Assembly (NCBI GenBank): GCA_041675885.1
Contig: JBAYSY010000006.1
Location: 1-64,000 of the forward strand
DNA from: JBAYSY01 sp041675885
GTDB lineage: Bacteria > Pseudomonadota > Alphaproteobacteria > Rhodobacterales > Rhodobacteraceae
Direction: 5' to 3'
DNA: 64,000 bases
The notes beneath the pieces were generated by a model that worked only from the letters and a program-made list of their open reading frames with translations, had not been told where the DNA came from and ran no database searches. The translations under genes were made by a program, and so were the position numbers. The first letter of the stretch is position 1, and every line of letters starts with the position of its first letter. This document shows, one piece after another, positions 25,916 through 35,686 of this stretch.

Positions 25916-26953
25916 CTATCCCCCGGTGTGGCTCATGTGCCGGGTCACCTGTCCGGTGACCGTCTGGCGCGAGTAGTCGAAATCATGGCCCTTGGGCTTG
26001 CGGGCGATGGCGGCGCGGATCGCGGCCTCGACCGCGCTGTCGACCGCGGCCGCATCGCCCGGCCCCCGCAGCGGGGCGCGCAGGTCGGCCATGTCCTCCT
26101 GCCCGAGGCACATGTAAAGCTCGCCGGTGCAGGTCAGCCGCACCCGGTTGCAGCTTTCGCAGAAATTATGCGTCAGCGGCGTGATGAAGCCGATGCGCTG
26201 CCCGGTTTCCTCCAGCCGCACGTAGCGCGCGGGGCCGCCGGTACGCTCGGCCAGGTCGGTCAGGGTGAAGCGTTCGGCCAGCCGGGCGCGCAGCGCGCTC
26301 AGCGGCCAGTACTGGTCGAGCCGCGTCTCCTCGCCCATGTCGCCCATCGGCATGACCTCGATGAAGGTCAGGTCGTGGCCCTCGGCGGCGCACCAGTCCA
26401 CGAGCCGGAACAGCTCGTCCTCGTTGAAACCCTTCAGCGCGACGGCGTTGATCTTGACCCGCAGCCCCGCCTCCTGCGCCGCCGCGATCCCGGCCATGAC
26501 CTGGCCGAGCCGCCCCCAGCGGGTGATACGGGCGAATTTCGCCTCGTCCAGCGTGTCGAGCGAGACATTCACCCGCCGCACCCCGAGCCCGGCCAGCGTC
26601 GCGGCATATCGGCGCAGTTGCGAGCCGTTGGTGGTCAGGGTGAGTTCGTCGAGCGCGCCGGTGGCAAGATGCTGCGCCATCGCCTCGAAAAAGGTCATGA
26701 TGCCGCGCCGCACCAGAGGTTCGCCGCCGGTCACGCGCAGCTTGCGCACCCCGAGCCGGACAAAGGCGGAACAGAGCCGGTCGAGTTCTTCCAGCGTCAG
26801 CAGGTCGGCCTTGGGCAGGAAATTCATATGTTCCGCCATGCAATAGGTGCAGCGGAAATCGCAGCGGTCGGTCACCGACACCCGCAGATAGGAGATCGGC
26901 CGCGCGAAGGGGTCGATCAGCGGCGGGGTGGCGGGGGGATGCGTCCTGTCCAT
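25916..26953 (-). CDS. moaA: GTP 3',8-cyclase (molybdenum cofactor synthesis)
   Basis: 345 residues. Radical-SAM enzyme of the first step of molybdopterin synthesis. The N-terminal cluster motif is CDFRCTYCMAEHM, preceded by LRVSVTDR; the C-terminal second [4Fe-4S] cluster is CESCNRVRLTCTGELYMC. GTP-binding residues in RKLRVTGGEPLVRRG are present. A 24-bp molybdate-box-like palindrome lies 44-67 bp upstream of the start codon. Confidence 0.96.
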   Translation of the reverse strand: MDRTHPPATPPLIDPFARPISYLRVSVTDRCDFRCTYCMAEHMNFLPKADLLTLEELDRLCSAFVRLGVRKLRVTGGEPLVRRGIMTFFEAMAQHLATGALDELTLTTNGSQLRRYAATLAGLGVRRVNVSLDTLDEAKFARITRWGRLGQVMAGIAAAQEAGLRVKINAVALKGFNEDELFRLVDWCAAEGHDLTFIEVMPMGDMGEETRLDQYWPLSALRARLAERFTLTDLAERTGGPARYVRLEETGQRIGFITPLTHNFCESCNRVRLTCTGELYMCLGQEDMADLRAPLRGPGDAAAVDSAVEAAIRAAIARKPKGHDFDYSRQTVTGQVTRHMSHTGG

Positions 26954-26996
26954 ACCGTGAATCTAGGCATTCACCGGCAGCAGGGCAAGGAAGATG

Positions 26997-27020
26997 CGAT
27001 ATATACATCAAAGCATAACG
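26997..27020 (-). promoter_or_regulatory. Molybdate-box-like (ModE/Mop-type) site upstream of moaA
   Basis: Reads CGATATATA, six bases, AGCATAACG on the plus strand. The known ModE site pattern is CGnTATATA-N6-TATATAnCG. The left half here matches it fully and the outer right half keeps ATAnCG. Total length 24 bp is identical. It stands out as an AT-rich patch in a GC-rich region. ModE-type control of moaA is known in E. coli; here it is inference. Confidence 0.55.
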
Positions 27021-27124
27021 TGGATGGCGGGGCCGGGCAGGGGGCGGTTCGGATTTCCGCCGTCTTTTCGCGCACCCGCCCCACGGCCGTTGCCGGGCGG
27101 GGCGGCGGCGGCTATCCTGCCCCC

Positions 27125-27631
27125 ATGATCCCGAGCCGCATTGCCCCCGCTGTCCTTGTCTTCCTGCTTGCGCTTGCGGGCTGTTCGCAGATCGAGAGGC
27201 TGCGGGCACCGGCACCGCAGGCGGCCGGACCGGCCCCGGGGGATGCGGTGCGGCCGGTGGCCCGGCCCGGCAGCGGCGCGGCGGCGCGGATCGCACCCGT
27301 GGCTGCGCGCGGCGCCGAAGCCTTCGACACCACGACCGAGGCCGAACGCGCCGCCGCCATCGCGCCGGTGCCCGCAGGCGGGCAGGAACTGGGCCGGGTG
27401 GTCGCAAGCCTCGGCAACCCGGCCGAACCGGGGTTCTGGCTGAGCACCGCGCTGGTCGATAGGCCACGGCCCGGCACGGTGCGGCTTGGCTCCGGCACCT
27501 CGGCGCAGGTGGAGGCACAGGTGGAGTTGCGGCCCGCATCCGGGGGCGGCGCGCAACTGTCGCTCGCCGCGTTCCGGGCGCTGGACCTGGGGCTGACGGA
27601 TCTGCCGGAACTGGTGGTCTCGGCACGGTAG
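27125..27631 (+). CDS. Predicted lipoprotein, function unknown
   Basis: 168 residues from the ATG at 27125. A signal peptide ends in a lipobox (VFLLALAGCSQIERL), so the mature protein should begin at the lipid-modified Cys. The rest is Ala/Pro/Gly-rich, then a compact domain (GRVVASLGNPAEPGFWLSTA, QVEAQVELRP, ALDLGLTDLPELVV). Divergent from moaA with 171 bp between. No family assigned with confidence. Confidence 0.8.
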   Translation: MIPSRIAPAVLVFLLALAGCSQIERLRAPAPQAAGPAPGDAVRPVARPGSGAAARIAPVAARGAEAFDTTTEAERAAAIAPVPAGGQELGRVVASLGNPAEPGFWLSTALVDRPRPGTVRLGSGTSAQVEAQVELRPASGGGAQLSLAAFRALDLGLTDLPELVVSAR

Positions 27632-27754
27632 GCTTTCGGAAAAACCGTGCTTATTCAGGTGGTTTGCGGTCATTCCTGATGCAGCGCCCTGACTTGTGGA
27701 ATATCCGCAGGCCGCATCGACCGGCAGGCATTGCCCCAACCCGGGGCAGGCGGA

Positions 27755-29185
27755 TCACGCCCCGCCCCAGCCCTCGCGCTTGCGGTAGATCGTCGAGGGG
27801 GCAAGGTCGAGTTCTCGCGCCGCCCGGGGGATCGAGCCGCCGTGCCGGTGGATCGCCGCCTCGATGGCGATGCGTTCGATCTGGGCCAGCGTCAGCCCGG
27901 CAAGCCCTTCGGCCAGCGCGGCCTCGTCGTTGCCGGGCGGCACGGGGGCAGGGGGGGCCGTCACGGGGTCGGGCGCCGCCGGCCCGCCGATGGGGCCACC
28001 CATGGTTTCCCCCATCGGCAGCAACCCCGGGGGCAGCATGGCGCGGGTCACGGTCGTGCCTTCGTTCAGCACCACCACGTTGCGGATCACGTTCAGCACC
28101 TGCCGCACGTTTCCGGGCCATGGCAGGCGACGGAACAGGTCGCGCACCTCGGGGGAAAGCGTGGTGAACCCCTTGCCCTCCTCGGCGGCGAAACGCGCAA
28201 GCGCGGTTTCGGCGATCTCGATCACATCGTCCTGCCGGTCGCGCAGGGGCGGCATATGCACCGGCACCACGAAGAGCCGGTAGAACAGATCCTCGCGGAA
28301 CCGGCCGTGCCGCACGGCTTCATGCGGATCGCGGTTGGTGGCGCAGACGATCCGCACGTCGACCTTGCGCGGCCGGGTCGCGCCCACCGGCGTCACCGTC
28401 GAGGTCTGCAGGAACCGCAGGAGCTTGGGCTGCAGCGCAAGGTCCATCTCGCAGATCTCGTCGAGGAACAGCGTCCCCCCGTCCGCCGCCAGCGCCGCGC
28501 CGGGCTTGTCGCTGACCGCGCCGGTGAAGGCGCCGCGCACATGGCCGAACACCTCGGATTCCAGCAGGTCGGGCGGGATCGCGCCGCAGTTCAGCGCAAT
28601 GAAGGGCCCCTTGGCGCGCGGCGACGAATCATGGATCGCCAGCGCGCACAATTCCTTGCCGGTGCCGGATTCGCCGGTGATGAACACCGTGGCCATCGAC
28701 CGCGCCACCGAGCGGATCGTGGTATAGACCCGCGACATGGCCGACGAGGAGCCGAGGAAGTCGCCCGCGGGCGGCGGCACCGCGCCCGGTGGTGCGGCAC
28801 GGGCCTGTCCGGGCAGGGTCTCGCCCGCCCGCCGCGCGTTCTCGACCGCGCCGAGGATGCGCTGTTCGTCGAACGGTTTGACGAGGAAATCATGCGCCCC
28901 GCCGCGCATCGCCTCGACCGCCTTGTTGATCGAGCCGTTCGCGGTGATGACGATCACCCGCGTCGCCGGGCGCTGTGCCAGCATGTCGCGCATCAGCGAC
29001 AGCCCGTCGCGGTCCGGCAACATAAGGTCCAGCAACACCACTTCGGGCGCGTGGTCGCCGAAGGCGGCCTGGCCCTCGGCCGCGGTCGAGGCGGTGACGA
29101 CCCCGTGGCCCGCCGCCTCCAGCATCGAGCGGTAGACCAGTTGCAGCGAGGGCGTGTCCTCGATCAGCAGGAGCGGTGCGGTCAT
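27755..29185 (-). CDS. Sigma-54-dependent response regulator (LuxO/NtrC type)
   Basis: 476 residues. Receiver domain with phosphoacceptor D53 (VVLLDLMLPDRDG) and conserved K in LVKPF. AAA+ domain with Walker A GESGTGKE, the sigma-54 contact motif GAFTGA (in GHVRGAFTGAVS), Walker B GTLFLDE and the LPWPGNVRQ arginine-finger region. C-terminal Fis-type helix-turn-helix ends GSIPRAARELDLAPSTIYRK. Start overlaps the stop of the upstream kinase gene (ATGA), so they form one operon and probably one phosphorelay. Confidence 0.93.
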   Translation of the reverse strand: MTAPLLLIEDTPSLQLVYRSMLEAAGHGVVTASTAAEGQAAFGDHAPEVVLLDLMLPDRDGLSLMRDMLAQRPATRVIVITANGSINKAVEAMRGGAHDFLVKPFDEQRILGAVENARRAGETLPGQARAAPPGAVPPPAGDFLGSSSAMSRVYTTIRSVARSMATVFITGESGTGKELCALAIHDSSPRAKGPFIALNCGAIPPDLLESEVFGHVRGAFTGAVSDKPGAALAADGGTLFLDEICEMDLALQPKLLRFLQTSTVTPVGATRPRKVDVRIVCATNRDPHEAVRHGRFREDLFYRLFVVPVHMPPLRDRQDDVIEIAETALARFAAEEGKGFTTLSPEVRDLFRRLPWPGNVRQVLNVIRNVVVLNEGTTVTRAMLPPGLLPMGETMGGPIGGPAAPDPVTAPPAPVPPGNDEAALAEGLAGLTLAQIERIAIEAAIHRHGGSIPRAARELDLAPSTIYRKREGWGGA

Positions 29186-30762
29186 GCCGCACCCCCCGGC
29201 GCATTGGTGGCAAGGTAGTGGATCAGGTCGTCGAGCAGCACCAGAAGCGGCCCCGACAGTTCCGGCAGCCCCGAAGGGTCGCGGCGGTGGGCGGCGGTGT
29301 TCAGCGTCTCGGCATGGTATTGCAGCCGCTGCGCCCCCACCGCACCGGCCAGCGCGATCAGCACATGGGTCTGGGCCCGCAATTCGGCCCAGTCGGGTTC
29401 GGCCAGCGCCATGACCACCTGCCGCTCCACATGGCGCAGATCCTGTTGCAGCCGGGCGAACAGCTCGCGCGAGCCTTCGGGGCCGGTCACCTCGACCAGC
29501 CGTTCGAGGTGGCCCGGCAGCAGCACCGGCGCTTCGGGGCCGGGGCCGGAGGGGACGACGGCGGTTTCGGGCGGGGCGCTGCGGTTCAGCACGCGGGTGA
29601 TCGCCGCGCCGAAGGCGCCGATGCCGCCGAAGGGCTTGGCAAGGATACCGTCGGCGCCCGCCGCATAGATCGCTTCGCGGTTGGCGCGCAGCACATAGGC
29701 GGTGACCGCCAGAACCGGCGTGGCCGCCTGCGGCCCGGACTGCGACCGAAGCGCCCGGATCACCTCGATCCCCGACAGGCGCGGCATCTCGATATCTATC
29801 AGCGCCAGGTCGAAGGTCGCGCGTTCCAGCGCGTTCACCGCCTCCACCCCGTCCTCGGCGATCTCGACCTCGGCCCCGAGCCGTTCGAGCAGCGCGGCGA
29901 TCAGGGTCTGGTTGGTGCGGCTGTCCTCGGCCAGAAGCACCCTTGCGTCGGTCAGGTCGGGCAGGGTGGCGGGTTCGGCGTCTTCTCCGGTTTCGGGTCC
30001 GGTTTCGCCCCCGGTTTCCGCGGCCCGGCCGGGGAAGCTGTCGGCGGGCAGGATCAGCCGCACCGCCGCGCCGCCGTCTGACAGGTTCCGCACCAGCAGG
30101 TCGCCCCCCGCGCGCAGCGCCAGTTCCTTGGCGATATGCAGCCCCAGCCCCGAGCCGGGCTTGAGCGTGCCGACCGGGCGGCCCGCGAACTGGAACAGTT
30201 GCGCCAGCGCCGCCCCGGAAAAGCCGGGGCCGTTGTCGCGCACCTCGAACACCAGTTCACCGCCGGTGTCGCGGAACACCGCCAGCTGCACCCGGCCGCT
30301 GTCGGTGTATTTGATCGCGTTCGACAGCACGTTGGACAGGATGCGCTCCAGCCCGATCCGGTCGGTGGTGATGACGCGCGGCAGGTCGCCTTCGCCGGAG
30401 ATCGCGAATTCCAGCCCCTTGGCCCGGGCCCGGCCCGACCAGCGCATCTGCACGTCGCGCAAGAGCCGGGCAAGCTGGACGTTGCCGGCCTGCGCCGGTT
30501 CGGTCTCGCCCAGCATGGCGGCGAGTCCCTCCTCCAGCAGCCGCGCCAGCAGTTCCCCCGCCGCGCGCACCCGTTCGATCTGCACCCGCACGGCGGGGTC
30601 CATCGGTTCGGGGTCGATCAGCCGCAGCCCGCCGATCACATCCGAAAGCGCCGCGCGGATGTCATGGCCCAGCAGCGCCAGCGCCGCGTCCTCGCCCGCG
30701 TCGGCCGGGGCGGCGGCCGGGGTGGCCGTGGCGGGGCTTGGCGGCGGGGTTCCAGCCGTCAT
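29182..30762 (-). CDS. Hybrid histidine kinase with receiver and Hpt domains, no sensor domain
   Basis: 526 residues. The phosphorylated histidine is H33 (LALLGHDIRAALSDVIGG), almost at the N-terminus, so no room exists for a sensor or membrane part. The ATPase domain follows (RILSNVLSNAIKYT, DNGPGFSG, GSGLGLHIAKEL). Next a receiver (LALIDIEMPRLSG, then LAVTAYVL and AKPFG), then an Hpt domain (LRAQTHVLIALAGAVGAQRL). This is a complete cytoplasmic His-Asp-His relay feeding the downstream response regulator. Pro/Ala-rich first 20 residues are probably disordered. Confidence 0.9.
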   Translation of the reverse strand: MTAGTPPPSPATATPAAAPADAGEDAALALLGHDIRAALSDVIGGLRLIDPEPMDPAVRVQIERVRAAGELLARLLEEGLAAMLGETEPAQAGNVQLARLLRDVQMRWSGRARAKGLEFAISGEGDLPRVITTDRIGLERILSNVLSNAIKYTDSGRVQLAVFRDTGGELVFEVRDNGPGFSGAALAQLFQFAGRPVGTLKPGSGLGLHIAKELALRAGGDLLVRNLSDGGAAVRLILPADSFPGRAAETGGETGPETGEDAEPATLPDLTDARVLLAEDSRTNQTLIAALLERLGAEVEIAEDGVEAVNALERATFDLALIDIEMPRLSGIEVIRALRSQSGPQAATPVLAVTAYVLRANREAIYAAGADGILAKPFGGIGAFGAAITRVLNRSAPPETAVVPSGPGPEAPVLLPGHLERLVEVTGPEGSRELFARLQQDLRHVERQVVMALAEPDWAELRAQTHVLIALAGAVGAQRLQYHAETLNTAAHRRDPSGLPELSGPLLVLLDDLIHYLATNAPGGAA

Positions 30763-31062
30763 CGGGCCGGTTCCTTCGCGGGCATGGGGGGCGGGGTGTT
30801 CATGCCCCGGACACTAGCTTAGCCGGGCCGGGGAAGTCCAAGGAAACCTGCGCCTTGGTCCGGGGGCCGTTTCGGTGGCGGCGGGGCGCAGGGGGGCGAA
30901 CCGGCGATACCCTTTCCCCTGCCCGGAGCAGGGCGCGTGGTGGCCAACCGGAAGCAGGGCGCCACGCCGGAATCCGGCCCGGCCCGCCGCCGTGGCGCTT
31001 CCCCCTTCCATCCGCAGGCCGGGTTGCCCATAACGGGCGCGGGACGACGCGGGGGCAGGGTC
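30763..31062. other. Intergenic region between divergent kinase and TSUP genes
   Basis: 300 bp. No gene, riboswitch or repeat of the three families is seen. Promoters for both divergent genes should be here. Confidence 0.4.
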
Positions 31063-31896
31063 ATGGAATTCACGTCGGATATCGTGTTGCTGGCGGCGGT
31101 GCTGCTGGCCTCCGGGGCGGTGACCGGGGTGCTGGCAGGCGTGTTCGGCGTCGGCGGCGGGGCGCTGATGGTGCCGGTTCTGTTCGAGACCTTCGGCTTT
31201 CTCGGCGTTGCGGATGCGGTGAAGATGCCGCTTGCGGTGGGCACCTCGCTGGCGGTCATCATCCCGACCTCGATCCGCTCCTATCGGGGCCATCTGGCGC
31301 GGGGCGCGGTGGACCGCGACCTGCTGCGGGTCTGGGCGGTGCCGGTGGTCGCGGGCGTGCTGCTGGGCGCGGCCATCGCCCGGTTCGCGCCGCCGGTGGT
31401 GATGCAACTGGTGTTCGTGGTGGTGGCGGGGGTCAACGCGGTCAAGCTGATCAGCGGCACGACACGCTGGAACCTCGGCAGCGAACTGCCGGGGGGCGCG
31501 GCGCTGAAGGGCTATGGCGGGCTGATCGGGCTGCTGTCCTCGCTGATGGGGATCGGCGGCGGGCAGATCGCCAATATCATCATGACGCTTTACGGGCGGT
31601 CGATCCATCAGGCGGTGGCGACCTCATCGGGGATCGGCGTGCTGATCTCGGTGCCCGGGGCGCTGGGGTATGTCGCGGCGGGCTGGGGCAAGCCCGACCT
31701 GCCGGGCGACGCGCTGGGCTATGTGTCGCTGCTTGGCCTGCTCTTGTTCGCGCCGACCACGATCCTGACCGCGAATATCGGCGTGCGGCTGGCGCACAGC
31801 CTGTCGCGGCGGCGGCTGGAAGTGGCCTTCGGCAGCTTCCTGGCGCTGGTGTCGCTGCGCTTCGTCCATGCCATCGTCATGGGCGACGGGGGCTGA
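31063..31896 (+). CDS. TSUP-family (TauE/SafE-like) membrane permease
   Basis: 277 residues from the ATG at 31063. Seven to eight hydrophobic segments; the two-repeat signature is clear (GVLAGVFGVGGGALMVPVL near residue 25 and GLLSSLMGIGGGQIANIIM near residue 160). Family members export sulfite, sulfoacetate or other sulfur/organic anions. Substrate unknown. Convergent with ntrX. Confidence 0.9.
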   Translation: MEFTSDIVLLAAVLLASGAVTGVLAGVFGVGGGALMVPVLFETFGFLGVADAVKMPLAVGTSLAVIIPTSIRSYRGHLARGAVDRDLLRVWAVPVVAGVLLGAAIARFAPPVVMQLVFVVVAGVNAVKLISGTTRWNLGSELPGGAALKGYGGLIGLLSSLMGIGGGQIANIIMTLYGRSIHQAVATSSGIGVLISVPGALGYVAAGWGKPDLPGDALGYVSLLGLLLFAPTTILTANIGVRLAHSLSRRRLEVAFGSFLALVSLRFVHAIVMGDGG

Positions 31897-31930
31897 CCGC
31901 TATCCTGTGCGGCGTATGAAGCGTTCGGGG

Positions 31931-32006
31931 GGGTGCGCTGAAGCGCACCCTACGGCACGGCCATGGCCGACCGGGTGCGCCCCGGTAGGGTGCGCTTCAG
32001 CGCACC
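31931..32006 (+). repeat. Family B inverted repeat, copy B1
   Basis: Begins GGGTGCGCTGAAGCGCACCC then TACGGCA, and ends with GTAGGGTGCGCTTCAGCGCACC in two pieces after a 25-bp centre containing GCCATGGCCGACC. Each arm is a hairpin and the two arms are inverted copies. It lies between the converging ends of the TSUP gene and ntrX and could act as a two-way terminator. Confidence 0.75.
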
Positions 32007-32022
32007 GCCCCGGTTGCCGCCT

Positions 32023-33417
32023 TCACCCCAACCCGGCCGATCCGTTGCCCGCCTTGTTCGAGGTGGCGACCCCGAGCGATTTCAGCTTGCGGTGCAATGC
32101 GCTGCGCTCCATGCCGACGAAACTGGCGGTGCGGCTGATGTTGCCGCCGAAACGGCCGATCTGCGTCAGCAGGTATTCCCGTTCGAACATCTCGCGCGCC
32201 TCGCGCAGCGGCAGCGTGGCCAGCGCGCCGCCCAGCACCATCCGCCCGTCACCGTTGCCCGCCGGTTCCTCCTGCCCGGGCAGTTCGCGCGCCTCGATCG
32301 GCTCGGCGCCTTCGCCGAGGATCAGCACCCGCTCCACCATGTTGCGCAACTGGCGCACGTTTCCGGGCCATTGCATGGTCTGGAGCATCGCCTCGGCCTC
32401 GGGCGTCAGCTCGCGCAGCGGCAGCCCCTGGGTGCGGTGGAACATGCCGATGAAATGCTGCGCCAGCGCCGGGATGTCCTCGCGCCGGTCTTCAAGCCCC
32501 GGCACGGCGATCGGCACCACGTTCAGCCGGTCGAACAGCTCCTGCCGGAACCGGCCCGCCGCGATCTCGGCCTTGAGATCGCGGGTGGTCGAGGAGATCA
32601 CCCGCAGATCGACCCGCACCTTGTCCGAACCGCCGACGCGGGTGAAGGTCTGATCGACCAGCACCCGCAGGATCTTCGACTGGGTGCCGGTGGGCATGTC
32701 GGCCACCTCGTCGAGATAGACCACGCCGCCGTGCGCCTGTTCCAGCAGGCCGCTTTCCACGCCGCGTTCCGGGGTCTCGCGGCCGAACAGCACCTCTTCC
32801 ATCCGGTCGGGCTCGATGGTGGCGGCGGAGACCGAGACGAACGGCCCGTCGGCGCGGTTCGACTGGCCGTGGATGTAGCGCGCCGCCACCTCCTTGCCCG
32901 CGCCCGAGGGGCCGGTCAGCATCACGCGGCCGTTCGATTTCGTCACCTTGTCGAGCTGCGACTTCAGCGCGCGGAAGGCGGGCGAGCCGCCGATCAGGTC
33001 GGCGGTGGTCAGGTCGCGCCGCCGCAGCTCGTTGTTTTCGCGCCGCAGCCGCGATGCCTCCATCGCCCGGCCGACCACCACCATGAGCTGGTCGATGTTG
33101 AACGGCTTTTCGATGAAGTCGTAGGCGCCCTGCTTGATCGCCGCCACCGCGATCTCGATATTGCCGTGGCCCGAGATGATGACGACCGGGATGCCCGGAT
33201 TGTCGCGTTTCGTCGCCTTGAGGATGTCGATCCCGTCCATCCGGCTGTCCTTGAGCCAGATGTCGAGGATCATCAGCGAGGGCGGCTCGGCGTTGATCTC
33301 GGCCATGCAGTCGTCGGCATTGGCGGCGAGCCGGGTGGTATAGCCCTCGTCGCGCAGGATGTCCGAGATCAGTTCGCGGATGTCGCGTTCGTCGTCAACG
33401 ATCAGGATGTCGCCCAT
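32023..33417 (-). CDS. ntrX: Nitrogen-regulation response regulator NtrX
   Basis: 464 residues. Receiver domain (LIVDDERDIRELISDIL; phosphoacceptor Asp in SLMILDIWL; KPF), AAA+ domain (Walker A GPSGAGKEVA; Walker B GVVYLDEVAD) and C-terminal Fis-type HTH (GGNISRTASFVGMERSALHR). The GAFTGA loop is absent: the region reads VLFGRETPERGVESGLL, so direct activation of sigma-54 polymerase is not expected. This fits NtrX of Rhodobacterales. It overlaps the ntrY end by 16 bp and is the response partner of NtrY. Confidence 0.95.
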   Translation of the reverse strand: MGDILIVDDERDIRELISDILRDEGYTTRLAANADDCMAEINAEPPSLMILDIWLKDSRMDGIDILKATKRDNPGIPVVIISGHGNIEIAVAAIKQGAYDFIEKPFNIDQLMVVVGRAMEASRLRRENNELRRRDLTTADLIGGSPAFRALKSQLDKVTKSNGRVMLTGPSGAGKEVAARYIHGQSNRADGPFVSVSAATIEPDRMEEVLFGRETPERGVESGLLEQAHGGVVYLDEVADMPTGTQSKILRVLVDQTFTRVGGSDKVRVDLRVISSTTRDLKAEIAAGRFRQELFDRLNVVPIAVPGLEDRREDIPALAQHFIGMFHRTQGLPLRELTPEAEAMLQTMQWPGNVRQLRNMVERVLILGEGAEPIEARELPGQEEPAGNGDGRMVLGGALATLPLREAREMFEREYLLTQIGRFGGNISRTASFVGMERSALHRKLKSLGVATSNKAGNGSAGLG

Positions 33418-35686
33418 GTTCCCCCTCCGGCTTTCGCGGATTTCGTTTCCTGGCCGCGGGGCAGGCGGATCACCGCCATCGCCCCGGCCCGGTTTTCTGG
33501 CAGGAAGGGCGGCGCGTCGGTCAGGGCCAGCGTGCCGCCGTGTTCCTCGATGATCTTCTTGACGATGGGCAGGCCGAGGCCGGTGCCGCTGGCCCGCGTC
33601 GTCACATAGGGTTCGAACAGCCGGCTGCGGTCCTCGGGCAGGCCGGTGCCGTTGTCCATGATGCGAATCTCCACCGCCTGGTCGTCCAGCGTCATGGTGA
33701 CGCGGATCTCGGGCCCATGGCCCGGGGGCACGCCTTTTTCCTTCAAGGTTTCAATGGCTTCGCCCGCGTTCTTGACAAGATTGGTCAGCGCCTGCGAGAT
33801 CATCGTCGCATCGAGGTCCAGCATGACCGGCCCTTCGGGGATGTCGCTGACGAAGGTCACGCCGGGCTGGCCGCTTTCCTGCAACAGCAGCGCCGCGCGC
33901 AGGAGCGCCACGATATCCTCGGACCGCCGGTCGGGTTCGGGCATCCGGGCGAAGCGCGAGAACTCGTCGACGATCCGGCGCAGGTCGCCGGTCTGGCGCA
34001 CGATCACATCGACATAGCTGTCGAGCGCCTGCGAATCGTCCTCCTCCAGCCTGGCCGAGAACTTGCGGCGGATGCGCTCGGCCGAAAGCTGGATCGGGGT
34101 CAGCGGGTTCTTGATCTCATGGGCGATGCGCCGGGCCACGTCGCCCCAGGCGGCCATGCGCTGGGCGCTGACCAGTTCGGTCACGTCGTCGAAGGCCACC
34201 ACATAGCCTTCCAGCCTGCCGTTGTCGCCGATCCGCGTGGCCATCCGCACCAGCAGGCTTTCCATCTTGCCCCTGCGGGTCAGGCGGATTTCCTCCTGCG
34301 CCACCACCTGTTGCGTCTCGGGGCCGGTGCCCTGGCGCAGCCGGTCGAACAGGGCGGCGAACTCGGGCACCACGAAGGCGAGGTCGAGCCCGTGGCTGCC
34401 GCCCGCGTCGAGATCCAGCAGCCGCAGCGCCGAGCGGTTGACGAAATCGACCCGTCCGGCGGCGTCGAGGCCGACGACGCCCGAAGTCACCGACGACAGC
34501 ACCGAATCGAAGAGCCGCCGCCGCCGCTCGGTCTGGCGGTTCGATTCGACCAGCGAATCGTGCTGGGCCTTCAACTGCCGGGTCATCTGGTTGAACACCC
34601 GGCCCAGGGTGGCGAACTCGTCGTCGCCCTCGGGTTCGGCCACCTGCACGTTCAGGTCGCCCGCGCCCACCCGCTGCGCCGCCCCCGCCAGCCGCCCAAC
34701 CGGCCGCGAAAGCCGCTCTGCGAACCACAGCCCCAGCCAGATCGCGGCAAGGATCAGGATCAGCGCAAAGCCCAGATACAGCAGCCCGAATTCGAACAGC
34801 AGCCGCCCGCGTTCGGATTCAAGCTGCTGGTAGAGGCGCGAGGTCTCCTTGGTTTCGTCGAGCAGACTGAGGATCGCGCCGTCCACGTCGCGGGCGACGA
34901 ACAGGATGCGGTCGATATAGGCCGAGAGGCCGACCAGCGCCCGGAACTCGTTGTTGTCCAGATCGCGGATGACGACGATCTCGCCTGCCTTCGCCCGGGC
35001 GATATCCTCGGGGGCGGGGCGGTCGAAGTCGAACAGGTAGGATTTTTCGCCCCGTGCCCGGATCTCGCCGCCGCCGTCGATCACATAGGCCCGGCGCAAC
35101 CCGCGCTGCACCAGCAGTTGCCCCTGGCCCAGAAGCTGGCGCAACTCGCCGTCGTCCATGAAGAACACCGACTGGCGGGCAAGGTTCAGATAGGCCGCCA
35201 GCGCCCGGTGTCGGTGATCAGGTCGCGGCGGTGTTCGTCCTCGTAAGCCTCGGCGGCGGCGAGGGAGTTCCCCACCACCTGCCGCACCCGGTCGGAAAAC
35301 CAGCCCTCCAGCCCGACATTGATCGTCAGCGCGGCGAAGACCGCGACCAGCACGGTGGGGACCAGCGCCACCAGCGCGAAGACGCCCGAAAGCCGCAGAT
35401 GCAGCCGCGCGCCCTCGCCGCCGCGGCGGTTTCCGGCAACGATGCTGCCGACCCTTGCGGCGACCAGCGCGGCCACGACCAGCACATAGACCAGATCGGC
35501 CAGAAGCATCAGCCGCAGCGCGGGCGAGGAGGCATCCTGGTTGAGCGGCCCGAGCACGAGGAAGGTTCCGACCGCCAGCACCGGGCCCAGAATCACCAGC
35601 CCCAGCGTGGCGGCGGTCTGCACCCGCCGCTGCCGCCGCAGCCGGCTGAGCCGGACCCATGTGCTGCTGTGCGCGCTGCGCTGCAC
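33402..35686 (-). pseudogene. ntrY: Sensor kinase NtrY, interrupted by a one-base frameshift
   Basis: The N-terminal piece (about 35186-35686; GTG at 35686 preceded by AAGGA, ATG at 35779 possible) has the membrane segments LGLVILGPVLAVGTFLVLG, YVLVVAALVAARVG and FALVALVPTVLVAVFAAL. It runs to EHRRDLITDT, then leaves frame. The C-terminal piece starts with LAAYLNLARQSVFFMDD in another frame. It carries a fourth membrane segment, HAMP, PAS, the histidine box (IAHEIKNPLTPIQLSAERI) and the ATPase domain (NAGEAIET, DNGTGLP, GTGLGLPIVKKI). One missing base near 35204-35208 explains the break. Everything else looks intact, so it is either a recent mutation or a base-calling error. Confidence 0.85.
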
